Source of the DNA: Acrocarpospora phusangensis
GTDB taxonomy: Bacteria > Actinomycetota > Actinomycetes > Streptosporangiales > Streptosporangiaceae
Direction of reading: 5' to 3'
NCBI RefSeq assembly: GCF_016862995.1
Contig: NZ_BOOA01000024.1
Coordinates: 1 to 64,000, forward strand
Length of the DNA: 64,000 nucleotides
In this document: positions 16,533-25,000 of the stretch, piece by piece
How the letters are laid out: every line of letters begins with the position of its first letter
How positions within the stretch are numbered: the first letter of the stretch is position 1
Translations under genes and position numbers: made by a program
The notes under the pieces: model-generated
What the model was told of the DNA's origin: nothing
The model's database searches: none
The model's input: the letters and a program-made list of their open reading frames with translations, nothing else

Positions 16533-17567
16533 TCAGCCCAGTTCCGCGCGGACGATACGCGCCGCTTCGGTCATGGCCTGGAGTTTGGCGAAGGCGCGGT
16601 CGCGCGGAAGGTACTTCATTCCGCAGTCCGGGGCGATCTGGAGCCGGTCGGGGGCGTGGAACTCCAGCGCCCGGCGGATCCGGTTCGCGATGGACTCGGC
16701 GGATTCGACCTCGGGGTCGCCCAGGTCGACGACGCCGAGGATGACGCCCTTGCCGGGGATCTGCTTGAGCAGGGCGAGGTCGAGGTCGGGCTGGGCCGTC
16801 TCGATGGCGATCAGGTCGGCGGCGCAGTCGTTGAGCTCGGCCAGGAACGGGTAGCCCGGCGGCCTCTCGTGCACGATCGCCGCGTAGCCGAAGCAGGTGT
16901 GCAGGGCGACCGTCCCGGACAGGCCGCCGACGGCGCGGTTGATGGCCTCGACGCCGTACTCGCGGGCGGCCTCCGGCCGGGCCTGCAGGTACGGCTCGTC
17001 CAGCTGGACGATGTCGGCCCCGGCGGCGAACAGATCCACCACCTCGGCCCGTACGGCTTCCGCCAGCGCCAGCGCCAGGGAGCGGCGCTCGCCGTAGAAG
17101 TCGTCCTGCGCCTGCTGGGCCATCGTGAAGGGACCCGGCAGGGTGATCTTGACGGGCAGGTCGGTGTTGCGGCGGAGGAACTCCAGGTCGCCGACCTCGA
17201 CGGGCCGGGTGCGGTGGATGGGGCCGACCGCGCGGGGCACCGGGTTGGGGTGGCCGGTCCTGTCGATGGCCGTGCCGGGGTTCTCGACGTCCATGCCGGC
17301 CAGCGCGGTGGCGAACCGGTTCGAGTAGCTCTCCCTGCGGACCTCCCCGTCGGTGATGATCTCGATCCCGGCCCGTTCCATGTCCCGGATCGCGATGACC
17401 GTGGCGTCGTCCTGCGCCTCGGCCAGGAACTCCTCGGGAACGCGCCAGATCTCCTTCGCCCGGATCCGCGGCGGCAGCCGGCTGCCGAGCATCTCCCTGT
17501 TCACCAGCCATTCGGGCTGCGGGTAACTGCCGACCACCGTCGTCACCAGAGCGCCATCCGTCACCAT
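16533..17567 (-). CDS. MetE C-terminal-like (UROD/MetE superfamily) protein
   Basis: A 344-residue TIM-barrel protein related to the catalytic C-terminal half of cobalamin-independent methionine synthase. It has the opening VVGSYPQP, IITDGEVRRESY, QLDEPYLQ, the LHTCFG histidine-cysteine pair and a late APDCGMKYLPR cysteine, matching the zinc ligands of MetE (His, Cys, Glu, Cys). It lacks the N-terminal folate-binding barrel of full MetE, so it belongs to the short stand-alone group that may transfer methyl groups from other donors. ATG 17565-17567 follows GGGAGG. There is no B12 riboswitch upstream. Confidence 0.9.
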   Translation of the reverse strand: MVTDGALVTTVVGSYPQPEWLVNREMLGSRLPPRIRAKEIWRVPEEFLAEAQDDATVIAIRDMERAGIEIITDGEVRRESYSNRFATALAGMDVENPGTAIDRTGHPNPVPRAVGPIHRTRPVEVGDLEFLRRNTDLPVKITLPGPFTMAQQAQDDFYGERRSLALALAEAVRAEVVDLFAAGADIVQLDEPYLQARPEAAREYGVEAINRAVGGLSGTVALHTCFGYAAIVHERPPGYPFLAELNDCAADLIAIETAQPDLDLALLKQIPGKGVILGVVDLGDPEVESAESIANRIRRALEFHAPDRLQIAPDCGMKYLPRDRAFAKLQAMTEAARIVRAELG

Positions 17568-17718
17568 GTGCTACCTCCCGCACCCGAGCCTGCCCGTCCT
17601 CCGCGATCTCGGCAAGGTCTGACTTATCGGAAAAAACGAGCTCTGGGACACCAGGTGGAACTGAATGGCACGCCTTCGGAGTAGTGCGGGGAAAAGCAGG
17701 GCTCCAAGGGGGATGGTC

Positions 17719-17856
17719 ATGAAAGGTCCCGGCAGGCAGACGGACAGGGGGAAGGGCAGGCTCTTCCACCGGCACGAGTGGCGCGAGGTCGAGCGGATCG
17801 GCAACGTCGTCACCAGCCGGTGCCGGTGCGGGAAGAGCAAGACCCGGGTCATGTGA
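17719..17856 (+). CDS. Small CxC-containing protein (45 aa), unknown
   Basis: A 45-residue basic protein starting MKGPGRQTD and ending in RCRCGKSKTRVM, with a HEW stretch in the middle. ATG 17719 is preferred: AAGGGGG lies at 17706-17712; in-frame ATG 17713 is too close to it, and the 18-codon longer start at 17665 has no ribosome site. The His and CRC cysteines could bind a metal. Codon use is GC3-rich like real genes. Divergent from the MetE-like gene. Function unknown. Confidence 0.6.
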   Translation: MKGPGRQTDRGKGRLFHRHEWREVERIGNVVTSRCRCGKSKTRVM

Positions 17857-17992
17857 GCGCGAGCCGTGCCCGGCCGGGTCCACGCCGGCCGGGCCTCCGG
17901 CGTTCGTCAAGCGGCTCTCAAGCGGCCGAAGTCCGGTTGAAAGTGGTCCGCCGTACACATGAGTCACCACCTCATGTGAAGGGATCACTCCA

Positions 17993-18589
17993 ATGCGTAG
18001 CACCTCCCGCGCCCTGCTCGGCCTCGCCGCGACCGCCGCCACCTTCACCGCGGCCTTCTCCGTGGCACTCACCGGCCCCGCCGCCGCGGCGGCGTGCGAC
18101 CCCGCGCTGGTGGCCCCCCAGGGCAGCCTCATCGGCGGCATGTGGCGCTCCAACGGCGGCGAGAACAGCGTGTACGGCTGCCCCGCCACCAAGGAGTTCG
18201 GCTACGCCGACAAGGCCGGCTCCTGGCAGCGCTTCGCCAACGGCAAGATCGTCTGGTCGCCCGGCCTGGGCAACGGCACCCTGGTCCGCGTCTTCGCCAA
18301 GGGCAACACCATCGTCTTCAAGTGGAGCGGCCTCGGACGCGACTGGGACTTCTTCAACGTGCGGTGGAGCAAGGACGGCGGCAGCGCCACCCAGGTGCGG
18401 GTGGGCCGGCTGACCCCGTGGAGCGGCCAGTACCTGATGTCCCCGTACGTCAAGGACGGCATCGGCACCACGACCAACGGCCACGAGATCAACAAGTTCG
18501 CGTTCATCGTGCAGGGCTGCGACCGCGGCACCTTCGGCTCCGACTGCGGACCGTGGAGCATCCCCACCTCCATCAGCCTCGCCCACTGA
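17993..18589 (+). CDS. Secreted LGFP-repeat-like protein (copy 1)
   Basis: A 198-residue secreted protein. A signal peptide to about GPAAAAA is followed by one LGFP-like unit: WRSNGGENSVYGCP, then WQRFANGKIVWSP, the consensus seen in actinobacterial wall-associated LGFP repeats. The second half (FKWSGLGRDWDFFNVRWSK ... QGCDRGTFGSDCGPWS) carries conserved cysteines. ATG 17993 follows GAAGGGA. It is the first of a tandem pair; the proteins share long identical stretches. A role at the cell wall or in binding carbohydrate is inferred from the repeat type only. Confidence 0.82.
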   Translation: MRSTSRALLGLAATAATFTAAFSVALTGPAAAAACDPALVAPQGSLIGGMWRSNGGENSVYGCPATKEFGYADKAGSWQRFANGKIVWSPGLGNGTLVRVFAKGNTIVFKWSGLGRDWDFFNVRWSKDGGSATQVRVGRLTPWSGQYLMSPYVKDGIGTTTNGHEINKFAFIVQGCDRGTFGSDCGPWSIPTSISLAH

Positions 18590-18622
18590 CCCTCACCCGA
18601 GATATCCGGAAAAGGACCCCCG

Positions 18623-19210
18623 ATGTTCTCCCCGCGCGCCCTGCTCGCCGCCGCCGCGACGGCTACCGCCCTCGCCCTCCTCGTCCCCGCCCCCGCGCAG
18701 GCCGCCACCTGTGACCCCGCCCTGATCGCCCCGGAAGGCAGCCTCATCGGCGGCCTGTGGCGCTCCAACGGCGGCGAGACCAGCGTGTACGGCTGTCCGG
18801 TCACCCGGGAGTACAACTACGCCAGCGTCAAGGGCTCCTACCAGCGCTTCGCCAACGGCAAGATCGTCTGGTCGCCCAACCTCGGCGGCGGCGCCCTGCT
18901 GCGCGTCTTCCCGAAAGGCCGCAACGTCGTCTTCAAGTGGAGCGGACTCGGCCGGGACTGGGACTTCTTCAACGTGCGCTGGGTCGTGGACGCCCACCTG
19001 GGCAACGGCACCCAGCAGGTGAAGGTCGCCCGTACCACCCCGTGGAGCGGCTCGTTCGTCCTGCCGAAGAACGCGCCCCGCGAGTACGACAACACCTCCA
19101 GCCACGGCCGTACGACTGACGTGTGGCGGTTCCAGGTGCAGGGCTGCGACCGCGGCACCTTCAGCTCCGACTGCGGCCCCTGGAGCATCACCACCAGCTT
19201 CGAGGTCTGA
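18623..19210 (+). CDS. Secreted LGFP-repeat-like protein (copy 2)
   Basis: A 195-residue paralogue of the preceding gene, 33 bases downstream and in the same direction, with its own signal peptide (…LLVPAPAQA-ATC). It keeps WRSNGGETSVYGCP, YQRFANGKIVWSP, KWSGLGRDWDFFNVRW and the CDRGTFSSDCGPWS ending. The largest difference is a longer loop around VVDAHLGNGTQQVKV and NAPREYDNTSSHG. AAAAGGA precedes ATG 18623. Tandem duplication with loop divergence suggests related but distinct partners; no function is known to me. Confidence 0.82.
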   Translation: MFSPRALLAAAATATALALLVPAPAQAATCDPALIAPEGSLIGGLWRSNGGETSVYGCPVTREYNYASVKGSYQRFANGKIVWSPNLGGGALLRVFPKGRNVVFKWSGLGRDWDFFNVRWVVDAHLGNGTQQVKVARTTPWSGSFVLPKNAPREYDNTSSHGRTTDVWRFQVQGCDRGTFSSDCGPWSITTSFEV

Positions 19211-19308
19211 CCCCAGGGTTCCCGGCCAGGGTTTTCCCTAGGCCGACGACCGATCCGGATCCGCTCCCCCGCGCCTAACGTGGACGGCCACAGGCGCGGA
19301 GGTGACAT

Positions 19309-20853
19309 ATGAGCAGGCCGGACGGTCCCGGCGGGGAGGAACAGGAGATTCCCCGCGAGTACGGCGCGGGCACCGCGGAGACCGCCCACCGCGAGCACGT
19401 CCCCGCCGCCCCGAGCCTGATGGCCGACTCGATCATCTCCCGCCCCCTGATGGAGCGCATGGCCGAGGCGGAAGGCCGCCAGCTGGGCGTGGTGATCGAA
19501 CTGCGCACCTCGCACCCGGGCGGCGTGCAGGGCGCCTACGACCAGGTCAACGCGCTGATCGAGGAGGTCGCCGGGCGGCAGGCCCGGCCCGTCGGCTCGT
19601 ACCTGGCGGTGGCGCTGACCGCCGACGAGATCCGCGAGCTGGTCGACCGGGACATGGCCACCGGCCGGAACGCCGCGCAGCCCGGCCTGGCGCTGCCGGG
19701 CGCGCCCCGCTGGTCCATCCACCGGCTCTGGCCCAACTTCGAGGTCAGCGCGCTCACCCACCGCAGCGTCATCACCACCAAGTGCGCCGCCGCGCACCGC
19801 ACCTTCGAGGCCTCCGGCGAGGACATCGTCTGGGCGGTGCTCGACTCGGGCATCGCCCCGCACCCCCACTTCGACCTGCACCGCAACCTGACCGAGCTGC
19901 CCGGCGTGCGGCACCGCAGCTTCGTGCCCGGCAAGACCCACGCCGAAGCCCTCCTCGACGAGTACGGCCACGGCACCCACGTGGCCGGCATCCTCGCCGG
20001 CGAGTCCGTGGGCGACCACACCAAGCCGCTCGTCGCCGCCGCCTGGTTCCAGGACGAGCGCAGCGCCGTGTCCGGGCAGCTGGACGTGCGGCGGCTGGAG
20101 GTGGAGTCGTTCCGCGGCATGGCGCCCCGCTGCCGCCTGCTGTCCTGCAAGGTACTCAGGGACGACGGCACCGGCGACGTCACCGCCGTGCTGCAGGCGC
20201 TGCAGTACATCAGCGACCTGAACGCGGGCGGGCGCGACCTCAAGGTGCACGGCGTCAACCTGTCGGTCGGCTACCCGTTCGACCCCAGCTGGTTCGGCGC
20301 CGGGCTCAGCCCCGTCTGTCGCGAGGTGGACCTGCTGGTGCGCAGCGGCGTCGTCGTCGTGGTCGCGGCCGGCAACACCGGCTACGGCTTCGCCCAGGAC
20401 ACCCGCAGCCGCGCCGTACGACTCGGGCTGGACATGACCATCAACGACCCCGGCAACTCCGACCTGGCCATCACGGTCGGCTCGACGTCCTGCCGCCCGC
20501 ACGTGAGCGGGGTGTCGTACTTCTCCTCGAAGGGGCCGACCGGGGACGGGCGGCCCAAGCCCGACCTGGTCGCGCCGGGCGAGCGCATCGTCAGCGCGGG
20601 CGCGGGGGCGCTGCTGCGGCGGGCCACCGGCACGGTCCCCGACGCCATGTTCGTGGAGGATTCGGGCACGTCGATGGCCGCGCCGCACGTGTCCGGGGTC
20701 ATCGCGGGCTTCCTGTCGGTGCACCGCGAGTTCATCGGCCGTCCCCGCGAGGTCAAGGAGACGCTGATGCGCTCGGCCATCGACCTGGGCCGGGACCGGT
20801 CGTTCCAGGGCGCGGGGCTGGTCGACGCCATGCGCGCCATCCAGCTGGTCTGA
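19309..20853 (+). CDS. Intracellular subtilase (S8 family serine peptidase)
   Basis: A 514-residue subtilisin-like peptidase without a signal peptide or obvious secretion signal. The catalytic triad is intact: Asp179 in VLDSGIAPHP, His221 in GHGTHVAGILAG and Ser455 in GTSMAAPHVSG. About 170 N-terminal residues precede the catalytic domain and could be a regulatory or substrate-binding part. An insert near residues 235-265 (DHTKPLVAAAWFQDERSAV) separates catalytic strands. It is followed 14 bases later by an alpha/beta hydrolase and faces a CHAT protein. Subtilases beside CHAT proteins occur in bacterial conflict or regulated-proteolysis neighbourhoods. Confidence 0.93.
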   Translation: MSRPDGPGGEEQEIPREYGAGTAETAHREHVPAAPSLMADSIISRPLMERMAEAEGRQLGVVIELRTSHPGGVQGAYDQVNALIEEVAGRQARPVGSYLAVALTADEIRELVDRDMATGRNAAQPGLALPGAPRWSIHRLWPNFEVSALTHRSVITTKCAAAHRTFEASGEDIVWAVLDSGIAPHPHFDLHRNLTELPGVRHRSFVPGKTHAEALLDEYGHGTHVAGILAGESVGDHTKPLVAAAWFQDERSAVSGQLDVRRLEVESFRGMAPRCRLLSCKVLRDDGTGDVTAVLQALQYISDLNAGGRDLKVHGVNLSVGYPFDPSWFGAGLSPVCREVDLLVRSGVVVVVAAGNTGYGFAQDTRSRAVRLGLDMTINDPGNSDLAITVGSTSCRPHVSGVSYFSSKGPTGDGRPKPDLVAPGERIVSAGAGALLRRATGTVPDAMFVEDSGTSMAAPHVSGVIAGFLSVHREFIGRPREVKETLMRSAIDLGRDRSFQGAGLVDAMRAIQLV

Positions 20854-20867
20854 GGAGGGAGAGAGCG

Positions 20868-22085
20868 GTGCGATTCCCGTACGCGAAGGTGCAGTTCCGC
20901 TCCGGCGGAGAACCCCACGACCCGGCCGAGCGGCAGCGGGCGATCGACCTGGTCCGGGCGCCGGGCGTGACGGACGTCCTGGTGCTCTCGCACGGCTGGA
21001 ACAACGACATGGCAGCGGCCGAGGATCTGTACGAGAAGCTGGCCGCGAGCCTGGACTCGGTGCCGCGCCCGGCGGGCATGCGGCTGGTCGTGATCGGGGT
21101 GCTGTGGCCCTCGGTGCGGTGGGCCGCGGACGGCATGCTCGCGGGCGGCGGCCTGGCCGTGGAGGGCGGCGCGGAACTGCTCCGGGCGGAGATCGCCGAG
21201 ACGGTGACCGATCCGGAGCGTGCCGCGGCCCTCGACGCGCTGGTGTCCGATCTCGGCACCGCCGAGGCGCAGGAGCGTTTCCTGGAGCTGCTCCGTGAGG
21301 CGCTGCCCGCGTCCGCTCCGGAGGACGAGGAGCCGCCGCCGTCGCTGCTGACCGTGGGCGACGCGGCGACCGCCTTCGCGCTGGCCGCCGAGCCGCTACC
21401 GCTGGCACTCCTGCCGGAGGATCCCGGCGGCGCGGCCGGGCTGCCGTCGTTCGGGGACGTGTTCAACGCGGGGCGGCTGCTGCTGAACACGACGACGTAC
21501 TTCACGATGAAGGAGCGGGCCGGGACGGTCGGGGGGACCGGGGTGGCCCGGCTGCTCAACGAGCTGGCCACCGTGGCGCCCGGGGTGCGGCGGCATCTGG
21601 CCGGGCACTCGTTCGGCGCCCGGCTGGTGATCGCGGCGGCGCAGCGGCACGCGCCGGTGCATTCGATCACGCTGCTGCAGGGGGCGTTCAGTCACTTCGC
21701 GCTGGCCACGGACTTTGAGGGGTCGAAGGACGGGCTCTTCCAGAATGTGCTGTCGCCTGGGCGGCTGGCGGGTCCGATGCTGATCACGCACAGCGCGCGG
21801 GATCTGGCGGTCGGGCTGGCGTACGCGATCATCTCCCGGCTGGCGCGGCAGAACGCGTCGGGAGTCGGGGGTCCGGACGATGCGTACGGGGGGATCGGGC
21901 GTAACGGGGCGTTGCGTACGCCGCAGGTGGCCGCGCCGCCGGACGAGCTGCTGGAGGTCGGCGGGACGTACGAGTTCAGGCCGGGGCGGGTCTACAACCT
22001 GCGGTCGGATCCCTTCGTCGTCAACCATGGAGCGGTGACCGGGCGTGAGGTGGCCCACGCGATGGTGCAGGCGATGACGGTCTGA
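20868..22085 (+). CDS. Alpha/beta hydrolase partner of the subtilase
   Basis: A 405-residue serine hydrolase. LVLSHGWNNDM near residue 40 is the oxyanion-strand motif, GHSFGARL holds the nucleophile Ser (about 248), and ITHSARDLAVG and VNHGAV near the C-terminus probably give the acid and histidine. A long helical insert (about residues 85-200) separates the first strands from the nucleophile, larger than in typical lipases. GTG 20868 follows GAGGAGGGAGAG right after the subtilase stop, so they are one operon. It converges on the CHAT gene with a 7-base gap. No signal peptide; the substrate is unknown. Confidence 0.85.
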   Translation: MRFPYAKVQFRSGGEPHDPAERQRAIDLVRAPGVTDVLVLSHGWNNDMAAAEDLYEKLAASLDSVPRPAGMRLVVIGVLWPSVRWAADGMLAGGGLAVEGGAELLRAEIAETVTDPERAAALDALVSDLGTAEAQERFLELLREALPASAPEDEEPPPSLLTVGDAATAFALAAEPLPLALLPEDPGGAAGLPSFGDVFNAGRLLLNTTTYFTMKERAGTVGGTGVARLLNELATVAPGVRRHLAGHSFGARLVIAAAQRHAPVHSITLLQGAFSHFALATDFEGSKDGLFQNVLSPGRLAGPMLITHSARDLAVGLAYAIISRLARQNASGVGGPDDAYGGIGRNGALRTPQVAAPPDELLEVGGTYEFRPGRVYNLRSDPFVVNHGAVTGREVAHAMVQAMTV

Positions 22086-22092
22086 CGTTCCG

Positions 22093-25000
22093 TCATCCGT
22101 GGTGGGTGAAGGCGGCCCAGATCGCGAGTGCGGCCAGGTTCTCGGGCTGGTCGCGGACGTCGGGGGCGAGGGTGTCGAGGAGGGTGCGGTCGCCGTGCAG
22201 CATCCAGAGCTGGGCCAGGCGCAGAGCCTCCGCCGGATGACCGGTTTCGCCCAGGTAATGATGAAAAATCGTCATCATGACGCCGGTGCGCCAGTCGTCG
22301 TCGATCGTCCAGCGGGAGCCGACCACGTCCGCGGCTCCGGCGGCGATGAGGGCGGTCGAGAGCGTGAGCGCCTCGTCGTAGTCCTTGTCGGACAGGTCCG
22401 TCAGGCAGGCCGACAGCACGACCAGCGAGCCGGGGGCGGTGGCTTCGCGCAGGATGCGGCGGACGGGGAGTTCGCCGTCGGCCAGCAGGAGATGGGACAG
22501 GGCGGAGGACGCGCCGGACGCGCCGTGGCCGGCGTAGTGGAGCACGGGAGCGGTCTTCAGGGCGGCCAGGACGGCTGACGCGGTCGCTGGAACGACGGCC
22601 GGGGCAGGGCCCGCGGAGCCGGCGGCGCTCGCGGGATCCGCGCCGACGGCAGTCCCGCTGGGGGCAGTCCTCGCGGGGGCAGTGCTCGCGGGAGCAGCGT
22701 CCGTGGAAACAGCGCCCACGAGAGCAGTCCCGCTGGAGGGGGCGCTCGCAGAGCCAGAGTCCGTGGAATCTGCGCCCACGGGAGCAGTCCCGCTGAAGGG
22801 AGCGCTCGCGGGAGCAGCGTCCGTGGAAACAGCGCCCACGGGAGCAGTCCCGCTGAAGGGAGCGCTCGCGGGGGCAGTCCCGCTGGAGGTAGTGCTCGCG
22901 GGGACGGTGCCCTTGATTCCGCCTGGTTCGCGCCGCCAGCGGCCGAGGCGGAGCGCGTCCGGGTAGCTGGTCCGCCGGATGCGCTCACACTCCCAGCGGC
23001 CCCACGGCAAGGCGGCCCCCGCAGGATCAGCGACGATCACGACGGGCTCGCCGCCAGCCGTCTGCCCAGCTGACGCGCCGGGCGGATCGCGGGGCGCTTC
23101 CAGTCGATCGGCTGACACATCGACAACGCGGGCGAACTCGCCGGGCTGACCGCTGGACCTACCCGGCCGGCCGACGACCCCACCGGACCGATCGGCCGAC
23201 TCTTCGAGCGGATGGGCAGCCCCGCCGGACGCCCTCGTCGCCTGGGCGGTCGTGCCGCGCCGGCGGGTGACCGTGCCGAGTTGGCGGGCGGAGGCGGCGT
23301 AGGAGATGAGGGCTTGTTCGCAGGCGTAGTGACCGTTCCAGTGGGCGGCGTGCCAGGGGACGGCGCCGGCCGGGCCCCAGGGGATGAGGACCAGCCTAGG
23401 TGGGTTGTGGTCGGTGTGGAGGCCGTGGAGTAGGGGGGCGATGACGTGGTCGCCTGCCCAGTTGGAGACGGTTTCCAGGGCTTGTTCCCAGGTCTGGCGG
23501 GCCTGAGTGGAGTCGCGGTCGGCTCGGAGGGCGCGTTCGGCGGTGGTGAAGGCGTGGATGGGGGTGCCTGGGCGGGTGTCCAGGCCGGGGATGGCGATCT
23601 GGGTGACTTCGCCGGTCTGGTGGATCAGGACGGCGCGGCCGGTGCCGTACTCGGAGAGGGGGAGGAGGTGGATGAGGGCGTCCCAGCCGCCGGTGCGCAG
23701 GCGGGCGGCCACCTCGGACGCGCCGGGGGCGGAGAGAAGGCGGTTCTCGCCGGGGGTGTCGCGTAGTGCGCGTAGGGCTTGGGCCCGGAGGGAGCTTGGG
23801 ACGTCGACGCCGAGTGTGCCGGGGCCGGAGGCGAGGGCGGCGTCCCACTGGCCGGCCAGGTCCGCGGCGCCTGCCGCGCGGAGGAGTTCCGCAGTCTCCG
23901 TGACGAGGGTGGCGGCGTGCAGGACGAGTCCTCGCCCCAGTTCGAGTGCCTGTACGGCGGCTTCGTCGTCGCCGTCGGCCAGTGCCCAGGAGGCGACTTC
24001 GACGGCGATCACGGCTGCCTCGGTGGACATGGGCAGCGAGCGTTCTGCGCCGCTTTGCAGGAGGAGGTCGCCGAGCCGTACGCGGAGGGATTCCAGGCCG
24101 GCGGCCACCGAGCCGGGTTGGTCGCCGCATCGGCGGTCGGCGCGGCGGCGGCGGGAGCGGCCGAGGTTGATGAGGACGCGTCCGGCCCAGCGCGCGCCCG
24201 GTTCCGCTCTGGCGCGCGCGGCGGCTCGTTCCAGCAGTTCGACGGACTCGTCGCGGTCTCGGCGGCCGCCGTCCCAGCCCCGGTACATCAGCGCCATGCC
24301 GAGCAGGCCGTCCACCGGCAGGTGCGAGAGGAGGTGATTGTCCGGAAGTGTCATGGCCCGCCGGAGCAGGTCGATGCCCTCGTCCATGGCCTGTTCGTCG
24401 CCGGCCAGGCCGCGTCCCACGTGTACGACGCCGTGCTGGGCGGCGTCCAGCCGGTGGCCCGGCCGTCCGCCCTCCGCCGGGTGCGTCATCGGAGGCGGCT
24501 CCAGCAGGCGGGCCGAGGTCAGATCGCCGTCCAGGGCGTCGGCGAAGGCCTCGATCATCGTGATCAGCTTGGCGTGCGCCTCGGTCTGCACGGCCGGGCC
24601 AAGATCGCGGATCGCGTCCCTGGTGGCGTCGGGATCCTGCGTCAGGATGGCCCGGTGCACGCGGACGAGACCGCGCATGGCGGCCACCATCGAGCGGTAC
24701 TCCTCGTCCTCGGCGCGTGGCGAGCGCTCCAGCAGATCGCAGCAGCGCTCCGCCCGGTCCAGGAACTCCAGCGCGTTGGTCGCCACGTATCGCTCGATGA
24801 ACAACGGCATGGCGGCCACACAAAGCATCTCGACATGCTCGACGTCGAGATCTCCGACGGCAGCTTCACCGGAGGCGGCTTGATCGGATGCGGCAGAGCC
24901 CGAGGCGGCTTCACCCGAGCCGGTCAACGCAGAGACAGCATCGTGCGAGACAGCTGGGCCGGAGGCAGCTTCACCGGAAGCGGCTTGATCGGACGCGGCA

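Noticed and set aside
19302-22085. A single 927-codon frame spanning the subtilase and hydrolase region
   Set aside because: Only its last ~405 codons are real (the hydrolase from GTG 20868). The rest is an out-of-frame shadow of the subtilase, rich in Arg and Pro.
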